Source of the DNA: Cunninghamella blakesleeana
Lineage: Eukaryota; Mucoromycota; Mucoromycetes; Mucorales; Cunninghamellaceae
Reading direction: 5' to 3'
DNA: 64,000 nucleotides
NCBI GenBank assembly: GCA_017871115.1
Contig: JAFCIZ010000006.1
Coordinates: 1,302,001-1,366,000, forward strand
A program made the position numbers and the translations under genes. Shown here one piece after another: positions 12,298 through 24,792 of the stretch (position 1 is its first letter; each line of letters opens with the position of its first letter). The notes beneath the pieces are model-generated. The model saw nothing but the letters and a program-made list of their open reading frames with translations, made no database searches and was not told the DNA's origin.

Positions 12298-13701
12298 ATG
12301 TTATCTTCTACTGCTATTCGTTTCGTTCGTCAGGTACGCTAAAAACAGCATTCTTTTTATTATAATATATTATGCTCTATTATCATTATTAATATAAAAT
12401 AAAAAGTAAAAAATAAAAAGAGAGAGTGGTTTGTGTAATAGTAATATAAATAACAACAAAATAAGTAGAGCATGTGTATAATACATCAAGGAAAAGAGAA
12501 AAAGAATATCAACATTTCTATTACTATTAATCATTATGATATAGAAAGTAGCTTTGTTTTATTAATCATCTAATTATATGTTTTGCTTTTTATTTTTTAT
12601 TAGTCTCGCGTTATTGCTCAACGCAACTATGCTTCAAGTGCCAGTGCCAACACTTTATTATTTGTTGAACATAAAGATGGTGCTATTACTGGAGCTACTT
12701 TAAATGCTTTGACAGCTGCCAACAAGTTGGGTGGCTCCATCACTGCTCTCGTTGCTGGTGATGCTCCCGAAGCCGTTGCTAAAGCTATTGGAGAATACAA
12801 TGGTGTTTCTAAAGTTTTAACTGCTTCCGATGCTGCTTATGAAAAGAATATTGCTGAAGACATCACTTCTTTATTATTAGCTGTTCAAGATAAATATAAA
12901 TTCACTCATATCCTTGGTGGACATACTGCTGTTGGTAAGAATGTATTCCCTAGAGCTGCTGCTCTTTTAGATGTAGCTCCTATTTCTGATATTACCGGTG
13001 TAGAATCAGAAGATACTTTTGTTCGTCCTATTTATGCTGGTAAAAAAAAATAAAATAGATTCATACATGGATACATACGTATAAATAAAAAGAGAAAAGT
13101 AACTAAATAACTATATATAGAGTGGGTAACAAATAAAAAAGATAAAGGGAAAAAATGAATATTGATGCTAATTAATAAAACTATCTATTTTATTTTATTA
13201 GGTAACGCTATCGCTACTGTTAAATCTAGTGATAATGTCAAGTTTGTCACCGTTCGTGGAACTGCCTTTGAAGCTGCTGCTACAGGTGGTGATGCTGCTA
13301 CCGTTGAAGCTGCTCCTCAAGCCGAAAAAGCTGGTCTTACTCAATGGGAAGGTGAAGAAATTCAAAAGAGTGATCGTCCTGATTTAGGTTCTGCTAAACG
13401 TGTCATCTCTGGTGGTCGTGGTATGAAGAGTGGTGATAACTTCAAATTATTATATGATTTAGCTGATAAGATTGGTGCTGCTGGTATGTTTTTTTTTAAA
13501 AAAATAGTTAGTTTAAGGAGATAAATATATATGAGTATGATTATTTTTTAACAATATTTTATTTTATTAGTTGGTGCTTCTCGTGCTGCTGTTGATGCTG
13601 GCTTTGTTGATAACTCTTTACAAGTTGGTCAAACCGGAAAGATCGTTGCTCCTGGTAAATATATACAACTTGCATATATAATTTGAACATGATGTATTAA
13701 T

Positions 13702-13732
<31 letters not shown>

Positions 13733-14041
13733 GTATTATCTTAATCTTAGAATTATACATTGCTGTTGGTAAGTGGTTAATTTTTTAGGAGAGAAAAAGG
13801 ACAAAAGAGAAAAAAAAATTGATAATTTACCCGTGGGAAAAATTAAAATATATATAAATATATTTGTACTTTTTATAAAATAGGTATTTCTGGTGCCATT
13901 CAACATTTAGCTGGTATGAAAGATTCCAAGACTATTGTTGCTATTAACAAAGATGCTGATGCTCCTATTTTCCAAGTTGCTGATTATGGTCTTGTAGAAG
14001 ATTTATTCAAGGCTGTTCCCGAACTTACTGAAAAACTTTAG
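12298..14041 (+). CDS. ETFA: electron transfer flavoprotein alpha subunit, mitochondrial
   Basis: This 337-aa subunit of the matrix ETF heterodimer would pass electrons from acyl-CoA and other dehydrogenases to ETF-ubiquinone oxidoreductase. Exons are 12298-12333, 12604-13039, 13202-13483, 13571-13654, 13751-13768 (18 nt) and 13884-14041 (1014 nt). The first 20 or so residues ([12 protein letters not shown]...) are basic and hydroxylated with no acidic residues, typical of a mitochondrial presequence. The C-terminal FAD domain is clear: [20 protein letters not shown] begins near residue 253, followed by [20 protein letters not shown] and [14 protein letters not shown]. Length matches the family. 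The gene uses a more GC-rich codon set than its neighbours, consistent with strong expression. Confidence 0.95.
13703..13732. repeat. poly(T) tract in an intron
   Basis: An uninterrupted T run of about 30 bases lies in ETFA intron 4. It may be subject to length error in assembly, but it does not touch coding sequence. Confidence 0.8.
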
Positions 14042-14494
14042 ATATTTTTTTTTTTATATATTATTGCACCCACATGTAATCCAACACACGCTTTTTTATT
14101 GTTAACTATTATTACTTTTATTTATATATATTTATATAAATACAACTCCCCATTTTATCTTGATAAATAATCTATGAATCTTACATTTTTTAAACCTGGA
14201 TATTTGTTTTAAAATATAGAAAAATTTGAACTTTTTTATTATATTAATAATAATAATAAGAATTTTGGGTAGCATATAAGGCGGAGAATGAATGTTCCTT
14301 TTTTTTTTTTATATAGATATAATTTTGCATTAAAGTGATTTTTAATTTTTTTTTCTTGTTCGTTTTTAAAAAACACTATTGGATTGTTTTATTACATATC
14401 ATGCCAGCACTGGATTTTTGTAATATTAATAATATTAAATAAAATACGTACAAAGAAAAAAAGAGCATAGACATTTGATAGTTATAGTTTTTGT
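14042..14494. other. spacer downstream of ETFA
   Basis: AT-rich sequence with T runs. It holds the ETFA 3' UTR and the upstream region of the small gene at 14495. No other feature is seen. Confidence 0.45.
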
Positions 14495-15131
14495 ATGATT
14501 ACCCAATTTTTAGCACAAGATTTAGATATTTTAAAAAAAAATGACGATGATGATTTCCAAGAAGTTTCAGAAAAACATAAAGCTAGAATAAAGAATATTA
14601 TTCAAAAATATAAAAAAAAGAAAAAGAAGATGAATAATAAAACGGATAATAAATCACTTCAAGTCAATAAGGTAATGTGTATATATAAGCGACATCAAAT
14701 CACATATATATATAGCATTTCAATTAAAATCTATTTTATATAATGACCTTTCTATTTCTTGCTTTATTTTTGCTAGCTCAATAAAGCTACTACAACAGAT
14801 ACTAAATTCATTAATATGGTAGGAAATAAATATGATAATAAACATTTAAAAAATGATTCAATCAACAGAGTGATTATCAATAAAAGGCCTAAACCAGCTT
14901 TTTGGCAGAGATATTCAATTAGCTCAAATGTATGCATGAATAAAAATAAACAAATAATATTATAAATACATGTAATTAAAACTAAATAATCTAGATATTC
15001 AATTTTTTTTTATTATCTTCATTACCGCTACTTTTGTTTAGAAGGAACATGAATATGAAATAAAGACTGAAAAACCAGCACTACAAACAAGAAGATTTTA
15101 TAAAAATGCGAGGAGCTCTACACAACGTTAA
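14495..15131 (+). CDS. small basic orphan protein
   Basis: A 139-aa protein of unknown function with three exons: 14495-14671, 14777-14929 and 15042-15131, all in phase 0 (420 nt). The N-terminal half has a short helix (ITQFLAQDLDILKK), an Asp run and then a Lys-rich stretch resembling a nuclear localisation or nucleic-acid contact region. The C-terminal half contains KRPKPAFWQRYSISS and ends in a basic tail. No known domain is recognised. Three clean GT..AG junctions preserving the frame are the main reason to call it. The start could instead be further upstream in an unseen exon. Confidence 0.6.
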
Positions 15132-15541
15132 GTCGTCCTATCTTTTATTCTTTTTTAATTTTTTCCCTATGCAGCTATTCTTTTTTTTATACAGCTCTTT
15201 TTTTTCTACTCTTCATACACAATAGTCTACATATATCAATTAATTGCTATCAGTATGATAATTATAATTCACCCTTTTATAATCATTTTAATAAAATGAT
15301 GTATATACATATCTATTGCTATTAATAAGTCTTTATGTTTCGATCTATCATTACTAGCATCAATAAAATAATGTGTATGTATATATTATAATTAATATCT
15401 TCTTTTTTTCTTTATTTTCGCTATGATAAAAAAAAAAAACACTCATTGCTATATTTTATTTTTTTATTTCATTTTATTTTTCAAGGAATGAAAAAAAAAT
15501 CATAAATATATTAAAGAGTATTGATATAAACATATAATCAT
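15132..15541. other. convergent spacer
   Basis: This is an AT-rich region between the 3' ends of the small orphan gene and RPN9. Nothing beyond presumed 3' UTRs is visible. Confidence 0.45.
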
Positions 15542-17411
15542 CTATTGAGCAAACACTTCACCACCTTGTTGACTAACAAATGTACTGATCTTTTTTACTT
15601 GGTTGCTCCAGTCTTCTAATCTTTGACGCATACCGTCAATTTGAGTTTTATCAAGAACACGGGGTTGTACCCAGTTCACTGTTACTAATTGATCCACTTG
15701 ATCAATAGATCCGCGAATTAAGTTCAATGATAATGCCTTCATTACTAAATGTTCAACCTAATAAAAGAAAAGAAAAGAAAAAGAAAAAAAAATATGAGAA
15801 ATGATTAGCATCCTCGAAAATAGAATGATCTCATTTTATCTTTTTTTGTGTGTGATATATATGCAAGTACTTACTTCATCTATAGGTAATCGAGTTTCTG
15901 AAGCAATTTCACTAAAGGGTATTATTCTATTATCAGCTGAACGACGGAATACGGCTTCAATTAATGACATTAAACAAATCTTTTTACTTAAAGCACTAGA
16001 ATTTTGTTGAAGAAGAGGCTAAAAAAATGCAAAAGAAAAGATTAGAAGAAAATAATAACAATAAATCATCAATATACCCTAATCCATACACACATATATA
16101 ATGACATATTGTATTTAAGAATAACTTACTTGTTTGTTAAAATGTGGTGCTAATGCTTCGAATTTACCAATATCTCCATTATTAAAAGCAAAAAGTAAAG
16201 TGCGTAACCAATCATTTTCAGTATTTGTAAGCGAATCTAATACAGGGTGCATTAACTATTCATACATAAATAAAATAAAAAAGACAATCAGTTAAGCCGT
16301 TATTTAATTTTTGTTTGTATATGATTACATTGTAATAATTAGCATTAAAATAATATCATCGTTTCATTATATATATCTGTGCATATTTACCAATTCACCA
16401 AAGTTATAAATATTATCACCTAAAAGTGCAGACATAGCGAGATCATAAGCTCTTTCCACTTTTTCAGTATTTGACATTTCATCCAAATTAACACAAGCTA
16501 AGAATAATAACGCACTTTTATAATAATGAGCATAATCAGCTTGAGATTTGAAATATTCAGCGCTAACACGATAAAAACTAGCGTAGATAGGTGTTTCTAC
16601 GGAATCAAAACCATCCAAAATCTTTTCTGAAGAATCAATTACTTTTTTCACTTCATCCACTTGTCCTAATAATAATTGAAAATGAGCTGCTTCCATCACT
16701 GCGTGTACATAAACATCTTTTGATTCGGGTGTATCTACTTTTGTAATAATGTGTTGTAAAAAATCAACTGATTCTTGAGGATCTATATATTTAACGTAAT
16801 ATAAATAAAATAAGAATAATAATTAATAAAATAAACTTAACACATAGATAGAAAGGTATATTACAAACGCTTCACTACAATATTGGCCCATTTCTCTTCC
16901 ACCGTCTCTTTTTCATCTTAAAAAAAATAAAAAATAAAATAATAATAATAATAGTAATAATACTATTCACTTACTTTTAAATTGACCGGCAGCTTTTAAA
17001 GCAATAGAAACAAGTGAAAGTTGATTGATTTTACTTTCCCATTCTGCAACAAATTGTTGATAAATAGCTACTTGGAAAGGTCCAGATTCAGGATTATTAA
17101 AAAACTCGAGGATTTGTTGTGTAAGTTGATGCCATAATCTATATATTTATTGTTATAAAAGATAAATAAAAACATAAAAAGATAAATATATAAATAGTTT
17201 ATTACTTAGATCTCATTTATGAAGTAATATAGATTTATAACGCGTCATTGGTGTATTATTTAATTACTTTTAGTTTTACGTACTTTCTTTCATATAAATC
17301 GTCAAAAGTGGTGAAATAATGCTGTAAGTCACTGGGTGCTTTTTGTTTTTGTTCATTTAAGAATTTGGGAACGTCAAAGTCGACTTCCATTTCATTTGCA
17401 GGATGAGACAT
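15542..17411 (-). CDS. RPN9: 26S proteasome regulatory subunit Rpn9/PSMD13
   Basis: This 405-aa PCI-domain subunit of the 19S lid acts as a structural scaffold in the proteasome. Minus-strand exons are 17411-17284, 17138-16975, 16916-16869, 16782-16391, 16255-16130, 16018-15875 and 15757-15542 (1218 nt). Family landmarks are the N-terminal LYERKLWHQLTQQILEF, the central MHPVLDSLTNTENDWL followed by LLFAFNNGDI, and the C-terminal PCI winged helix (VEHLVMKALSLNLIRGSID, then WVQPRVL). Length agrees with yeast and human proteins. The exon 3 donor was placed at GTTTGT because it alone preserves the frame; this junction is the least certain. The start is the ATG of MSHPANEMEVDFDVP. Confidence 0.92.
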
Positions 17412-18829
17412 GATATATATATTATAATAATAATCGATAGTGTAGATATAAAGAGGAAAGGAAAAGAAAAAAAAAAAGAAAAAAATAATTTTTTTGTTTT
17501 TTACAAAAAAAAACGAAGCTTGCGTATGCCAAAAATAATTGAAACTCCGATAATTTTCTAGGGGCACGTTCAGAAAAATTGGTTAATACCAAACTTTAAA
17601 GATGGAGAATAATCATATATGCATACACATAAAAAAAATAATAATAAACAAAAGAAAATTAATATTAACAAATAATACTCTTTAATTTTAATCTAATTTT
17701 TATATATAATATTTATATTGCTGTTTTTTAATGATTAAAAATTATATAATAAAATGTTATATAAACGATAAAGTAGTGTATATAGACTAAAACAACAATA
17801 TTAACTATAAAATGAATGAATATAAAAACACTGAATGAATATATAAAAAACAATTAAATAAGTAATTATTAAATAAAAAGACATGTATATAATTGAACAA
17901 ATGGATTTTTTTTTGAATGACTGAACGTTGTTTGCCTTGTTTAAATTGCTATGAAGACTAACTATACTTCTTTCAGCTTTACGTTTGTATATCTCCAAAA
18001 TAGCACCAACTCTTTTAGTTTTATATCCAAATTCATGCTGTCTTTTTTTATTTATATATATACTTTTTTTTTAAAAAAAAAGGTTAATACCAGAAATTAT
18101 AAAAGTTAATCACAAACGAAAAGACATAAAAAATCAGCCATATATTAAGTAATAAGTTTGTTTTATTAAAACAAGATAGGTTTATAAATTGAATTTGTTA
18201 AATAACATTATACGTATAAAAATAATAATATTTTTAGCATAAAAAGAGAATTTTTTTTTACTCCCCAACAATTAAAAAAGTACTACCAGGAAAATTCAAG
18301 AATAATAATTAGTTCAAATAAGTATATTTAATTAATCCAAGTATATATATATATATATATATATTATAATAATAATAAAAATAATAACCTTCAATATAAA
18401 AAAGATAATTTGCTCGAAAAAAATAAATAAATAAAAAAAAATAAGAACATGAAAGTAAAGTTTCAAAAGTGAATATTTTATAAAAAAAGTTAAATGTAGT
18501 CATTTATCATTTAATGATAAATAATGAATTTTTTTGGCCAAAGTTTTTTTTATTTAAAATAAAAGTTATATGTATTGTTTCCATTTTAAAAATTCCAAAA
18601 TATATCTGTAGTAAAACCCAAATAATAGTTTAGCACCTTGCATTAAAAAATCAAAATATACTTTTTTTAAATTACAATTATATTTTTGTTTTTATTATTA
18701 TATTTGGATATCAGTATACATTTCAGAAAAAAAAAAGAAAAGTAAAGAAAAAATACATTTTATAAACAAAGAATCCTTGTATATATCAATAAAAGAATTG
18801 AAAATACCAATAAAAAAATAGCAGATTAT
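17412..18829. other. spacer between RPN9 and MET22
   Basis: This 1.4 kb AT-rich region holds the RPN9 promoter and the MET22 3' flank. Short open frames at 17801-17998 and 18309-18503 are low-complexity and are not called. No RNA gene is recognised. Confidence 0.5.
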
Positions 18830-20479
18830 TTAGTTTTTATTTTGAAGAGCTTTTTGAACGGCAGCTAAAACAGAGTCATAGATTTTTGCATTTGAAGCTA
18901 TAACACCCTTATTTTTTGACAATGTACGACCAATGGAAAAGTCTAAAGGTTTACCTTCAACATCACTTACTACACCACCAGCTTCGGTGATCAACACATT
19001 ACCAGAAGCATGATCCTATGTAATGATAGTGACAGTAAATTGGGTTATAATTAAAATTTTATGTCATGTATGGCTCTTATTATTATTATTGTTATGATTG
19101 ATGGATTCTATTTATATTTTACCCAAATCTTTTCAACGTAAGTTTTACTAGTAGGAAGTCTTAAGTAAATATCTCCATCACCACGAGCAATAGAGCAGTA
19201 TTTAGCTTGACTATCCATACGTACAGAAGGTCGAGTAATACCTAAAAGTTTGGCAATGACAGCAGCGTCATCGTGAGAAGAATGGCCAGCTTCAACAGAT
19301 TCACAAAAAGTAGCATCTTTAGTATCATCAATATCGTTAAATTGAATAGGTGTTTCTTTTTCTTCTAAAAATGATCTCTGATTATATCATAAATAAATAT
19401 AATGATTATTAGGTCATTTCCTTGGCACAAAAAATCATGTATATATATATATATATATATACACCCACTTACTTGGAATGCGCCTTGCCCTCTTACAGCA
19501 ACAAAAAGAGTACCACGTTCACCATTTGGCTCAGAAACTTTAACAGGAAGGTTAGGAGTACCCATGACACCAAGTTGGACAACACCATCCACAATCAAAG
19601 CAAGGCAGACTGCATATTGTCCACCACGTAAAAATCCTTTTGTTCCGTCAATAGGATCCAATGCCCAATGACGCCCTTGATTACCTCCTTCATAATTACC
19701 ACGATCGATAGCTTTTAATATCTAGCATTGCCATAGAATATTAATAATAATATTAATAATAATGAATAATAATATTCATATTAAATAAATAGTCACAACT
19801 ATTCCAATGTATTTATATATATCCACATAGATACATACATACATACAATGCCTCTCGCTTTCTTTTTTTATATACTTTATTATTTTATCCTATTTTTGTA
19901 TATACATATGCTTTACTTACTTGGTCTTCAGTTAACTTTTCATTATCATTTAAAATACCATTTGTTAAAGAGAATACTTTTTCACGCAAGATTTTTCCTT
20001 CTTCTCCACGAAGATCTTTAGAGTCTTCTTCACCAACTATAGGGTCTTCAGGAAAGGCTTTTTCAAGATAGGTATTTACAATAGCTTGAGCAGAAAAGTC
20101 AGCGACTAGATGAAAAAACATTAATGTGTAATAAGGGTGAATTATTTTCCGTCATTTTTATATTTATATTCATGTATGTATTTATTTCTATGAATATATA
20201 TATAAATATTACCTGTTACTGGAGACTTATCGTTTTTTGTTAAAGTTTCATTGGCAACAAGGTGCTGAAAAACGGATTGACATACTTTACTTGCTTGAAG
20301 GACAGCTTGAATAGCTACAGCACGTTCTTTTGCGTATACTTATAAAAGAAATGGGTATATGTATATATAAATTAAGCTATTATTTACTTTTATTAACAAA
20401 GTTCTTATTTTATTACTATTATTCTTATAAAAAATTAAAAGAATTGATATGTATATATAAATATTTACTTACAAGCCAT
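18830..20479 (-). CDS. MET22: 3'(2'),5'-bisphosphate nucleotidase (PAP phosphatase)
   Basis: This 335-aa enzyme of the inositol monophosphatase superfamily hydrolyses 3'-phosphoadenosine 5'-phosphate to AMP. It thereby protects sulfate assimilation and RNA turnover, and it is the Li+/Na+-sensitive Hal2/Met22 type. Minus-strand exons are 20479-20473 (7 nt), 20338-20213, 20105-19921, 19721-19473, 19377-19123 and 19015-18830 (1008 nt). Metal-binding motifs are GEEDS (69-73), DPIDGT (128-133) and WDHASG (274-279). FSAQAIVNTYLEKAFPEDPIVGEE is typical of the N-terminal half. The first coding exon is only ATGGCTT. The gene is divergent from the macrodomain gene, with 180 bp between start codons. Confidence 0.93.
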
Positions 20480-20659
20480 AATGTTTAAAAATGCGAATAA
20501 GTTAATGTAAAGAGGGAAAAGAGAAAAGGTAAAAAAAAAGAAAGAAAAGAGATTAAAATATTTGAAAAAAATTAAAAAATCTAGATTTTTTTTTAAAACC
20601 CGATTTTTTATCTTTCCTCTTCCCTCTTTTCCTTCTCTTATTTTTCCCGAGTTAAAAAA
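20480..20659. promoter_or_regulatory. compact bidirectional promoter region
   Basis: Only 180 bp separate the start codons of MET22 (minus) and the macrodomain gene (plus). The interval has a purine-rich half on the MET22 side and a pyrimidine-rich half on the other, so each gene sees a CT-rich leader. Co-regulation is an inference. Confidence 0.5.
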
Positions 20660-21735
20660 ATGGCTTTTACAGAACGCGCTTTAGAAAATATTAAAAGAGT
20701 ATTCACTACTTCTAATCCTGAAAAACTTCAACAAATATCGAAAAAAGTTTCTTTAACGTAAATGCATATTATTATATTAGTATTATATTATTATTATTAC
20801 TATTACTATTATTACTATTAATATTACATTCATTATGCATAATCTCATCATTCTTATGTTTCCTTACTCTTTTTCTTTTTATTTCAATAGTACGAGCGAT
20901 ATAACAACCTTGAAAGTAGATGCTATTGGTATATAATATAAAATAGCACTTTATATTATATTATTTTGCTTATATAATACAATATTTATCTACTTATTTG
21001 TGTATTTATTTATAGTGAACGCTGCAAATAATAGTTTATTAGGTGGAGGTAATTTTATTTAAAAAAGAAAACATTTATTTACATGTTTATATATATTATA
21101 TGTATTAGTTTATTCAATTTTTTTCATTTATTTGTAGGTGGTGTTGATGGTGCTATTCATAGAGCTGCAGGTCCTGGGTTGTTACAAGAATGTCGAACTT
21201 TAAATGGCTGTGATGATGGGGTAACTATTAAAAATTTTGACATAAACATTTCAAATATTTCTGTGTTGTATAAAACATTTTAAACTTTATTTTTATTTCC
21301 ACATCTAATTAGGATGCCAAAATAACAAAAGGTGGATTATTATACACTTATTTATATTTATATACAATTTTAAAAATGTATAAAATACTAATACTATCCT
21401 TTATTTATTTGATTTCATTTCATTTTATAATTTTTAAAAATGAATAAGGCTATAATCTTCCAGCAAAACGTAAACCTATATAAACTAGATATATAAATAT
21501 ACATTTAAAATTAATATCACTTATTTATTATTACAATTAACATTTTTATTATTGTACTTTTTTTAACACAGATGTAATTGCTACTGTTGGTCCTATCGCA
21601 CCACCCGAACAACCTGAAGTTTTAGCTAGTTGCTATCGAAGATCTCTCGAGGTATTAATATCAAATAACTTACGTACTATTGCATTCCCATGTATCAGGT
21701 ATATATATATATATATATAATCAAATATGTATATC

Positions 21736-21770
<35 letters not shown>

Positions 21771-22191
21771 CTTATTTTTAATTTTTTTTTATTATTGATT
21801 GTATATTCCAATGGATTATTAAGTACCGGAGTCTATGGATTTAATAAGGAAAGAGCATCTAATGTTGCTTTGACTACTGTAAGACAATTCTTGGAATCAG
21901 ATGATGGAGATAAGGTAAATGATTTTATAGCATATTCACATTTTCTATCATTTTCTTTTATGCAGAAAAAATAAATATTTATGCCATGCTTTTATATATA
22001 TATATTTCCATTGTAGATTGATCAAGTTATATTTTGTTTATTTGATCCTAAGGATATTTTAATTTACAAAGGTATAGAAATAATGCCACTTATAATAATA
22101 TCTATAGTATTTGTTCATTATAATGTAAAACTAAATAGTATATATATTCTTTTATATATTTATAGAGTTGCTTCCTCTTTACTTTCCATGA
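20660..22191 (+). CDS. macrodomain protein (MacroD-like ADP-ribosyl hydrolase)
   Basis: This 196-aa single-domain protein probably removes ADP-ribose from proteins or hydrolyses O-acetyl-ADP-ribose. Ten exons were modelled: 20660-20757, 20891-20928, 21016-21048, 21138-21220, 21313-21331, 21449-21469, 21572-21698, 21824-21914, 22017-22071 and 22166-22191 (591 nt). The ADP-ribose site is intact: [26 protein letters not shown], with NAANNS at 47-52 and [10 protein letters not shown] at 55-64. FPCISTGVYGF follows on the beta strand near residue 140. The STGVYG motif is recovered only by splicing 21698 to 21824. A short donor at 21332 (GTGGAT) is atypical. The MacroD-type catalytic Asp-containing loop is present. 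Length equals a minimal macrodomain. Confidence 0.92.
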
Positions 22192-23099
22192 ATAGTATCT
22201 CTCTCTTCTTTTTTTTCTTCTTTCTGATAAATTAATTATTCTAAGTTTAAATTATTACTCAATAAAAACTAAAGTAACAAATAAATAAATAAATGGGTGT
22301 TGTATCAAGAGTTTTAAAAAATAATAATGATCAATGGCGTATATGAATTATTTAACATTTGCTTTAATGTCTGACATCTAATTTTGAAGTAGAAAAAAAT
22401 CTGGGAGTGTATGCTCAACTTAATTTAGAAATCATTTTAATATTCTAAATTTATTTAATCATTGATACAATGTTTTTTAAGTTGTACTCTAATTAAATAT
22501 TATAGACATTTATAACCTTGGATAATCTGAATAAAACACTAAACGTAAATAAATATAATAACAATCAATAAATTATGTTGATAGTTAAAGCTCAGTCATT
22601 CAAATATCCTCTCCACATTCTCTGACTCAGAGTATATCTTTTATTTGATAGGTAGAAAAAAAAATAAACATTTATCTTGAGTACTTATTTTGGTAGGTTG
22701 ATCACATTCATATGCTTTTTTTATTATTTTTCACTCTCGAAATAATATAATTTTATAACAAATAATTAAAAAGAAGTAAATAATTAACTATAATACATAC
22801 ATATATATATATCATATTATAAATAATAATAGTAAACCATCCATTTATTTTGAATATGATAAAAAAATTCATTTATGTAGATGGGTTGGAATTTTGATGG
22901 ATCATAGATTTAATTGGTTAGTTCCATTTATAAAAAGTATTAAAATTACCCAATTAAATGTTAAGTGATTCAACTCTAGTCACTGATTTCCTGCTTTAGA
23001 AAAAAAAAAATAGATTTTTTTAATTTTTTTTATTTATCTCTCTTTTTCCTTTCTCTCTCTCTCTCTTTTTTTTTTCTCATACAGTATTTTCTTTAAATA
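22192..23099. other. spacer between macrodomain gene and ILV6
   Basis: This 0.9 kb AT-rich region contains no supported gene. A T-rich and CT-repeat leader (23035-23080) precedes ILV6. Confidence 0.5.
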
Positions 23100-24557
23100 A
23101 TGTTTCGTGTAGCTACATTTGGTACACGCCTTGTAAGTGTCAATATAGTTTATTTATTTTTAACATATATATAACGAAGAATTCAAATATAAAACGTGCT
23201 TTGATATATGTTATTCACGTATCATTATATACCTCTCTATCTTTTTATTTTTTATTTTTATAGCCATTACGTGCAGCAGCACTTCAGCAAATTCGTAATA
23301 AATCCAGTCAACCTACTTCAGCCACTTCAGCTATATCATTTAAAAAACACATACGTCAACGTCGTTTTGGTCCCGTCCCTGCTGTTCCTCAACCCACTGT
23401 AGAAGATGCTGTAACTAATATTTTATATAATACCCCAACTCCTGCTCCTGCTCCTGAAACCCGTCATATTTTGAACTGTCTTGTTCAAAACGAACCTGGT
23501 GTACTTAGTCGTGTTTCTGGTATTTTGGCTGCTCGTGGTTTTAATATTGAATCGTTGGTGGTAGCTAATACCGAAGTAACCGATTTAAGTCGTATGACAG
23601 TGGTATTTAATGGTCGTAACGTTCAAATTGAACAAGCTAGACGTCAATTGGAAGATTTGGTAAAATGAATATAAACATATATATATATATATATATAAGG
23701 AAGATAGGAAAAAAGGTATTAATAGTCATGATATATTTCTTTTCCTTGTATTTTTATACTTAGGTTCCTGTATGGGCTGTATTAGATTATACAAAAACAA
23801 AATTGGTTGAACGTGAATTATTATTAATTAAAGTTTCTATTTTGGGTCCTGAACATTTACATCAACAATTACCTACTGCTAAGTTTGATGATGATACAGA
23901 GTTTGCTGATGAAATTTTATCCCAAGATTATGAAAGTGTAAGTTTTAATTCATATTAATAACAAACAAAAATAGAAAGAGCTAAAATACAATATACTGAT
24001 ATATATAAAAAAAAAAAAAGGGAAGGAGGAGAGGGAAATGGAAAAGAAGAATGAAAAAACGAGAAAGTAAATATACTAAATACTAACTGTAATAACCTTT
24101 GATCCTTTTCTTTTTTTAAAAAAAAATAGACTTCTCAAAAGATTACTCCATCAGAAACTCTTCGTGAAACTTTCTCTCATCTACGTGCTGTTACCGAATT
24201 AACAAGATTATTTGATGGTAAAGTAGTAGATGTATCCTCTGATACCGTTGTTATTGAATTGTGTGCAAAGCCTAGCCGTATTGATTCTTTCATGAAATTA
24301 TGCAAACCTTTCGGTGTTTTGGAAGCTTCAAGAACTGGTAAATAATAAATAATAAGAATGTCGATATAAATACGGTTATGAAATAAAAGAGAAAGAGAAA
24401 GAAATGTGGATTATTATTAACAAATAATTTTTTATTTTTTAATTTAGGTGTTATGGCTATGCCTAGATCCCCTGTACACGATCATTATGAACCCCAAACT
24501 GAACACTCTTATGAAGATGATACTGGTGTAGATGCTTCTATGCTTCCTCCTGGATAA
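23100..24557 (+). CDS. ILV6: acetolactate synthase regulatory (small) subunit, mitochondrial
   Basis: This 306-aa regulatory subunit of acetohydroxyacid synthase confers valine feedback on branched-chain amino acid synthesis. Exons are 23100-23132, 23264-23659, 23764-23937, 24130-24337 and 24448-24557 (921 nt). The N-terminus (MFRVATFGTRLPLRAAALQQIRNK) is basic and looks like a mitochondrial presequence. An ACT domain starts near residue 77 (HILNCLVQNEPGVLSRVSGI, then AARGFNIESL). The second conserved half contains DYTKTKLVERELLLIKVS and FGGKVVD-like FDGKVVDVSS. The catalytic partner is not in the window. Length matches yeast Ilv6. Confidence 0.95.
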
Positions 24558-24792
24558 TTTTCTAATTAAAACAATTTTTATTATTTATATTTTGACAAAA
24601 GTTTCATTTCATTTGTATCATTTTACTCTATTATTATATTTTATTATTATTTATCACGTATAAAAAACCTTTTCATTTCAAAAAAACATCTGACTTTAAA
24701 TAAATATAAAAATGGAAATCATCTAATGTTAAAAAAAACTATATCTTTGTAATACATAAATGCTTTTTTCTAAAAAAAAAATGATAAATAAT

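Noticed and set aside
19402..19671. Two plus-strand ORFs over MET22
   Set aside because: They are antisense to the catalytic exon of MET22, which has all metal-binding motifs.
21690..21974. Alternative macrodomain exon start giving [11 protein letters not shown]
   Set aside because: No AG acceptor precedes it; splicing to 21824 restores the conserved FPCISTGVYGF.
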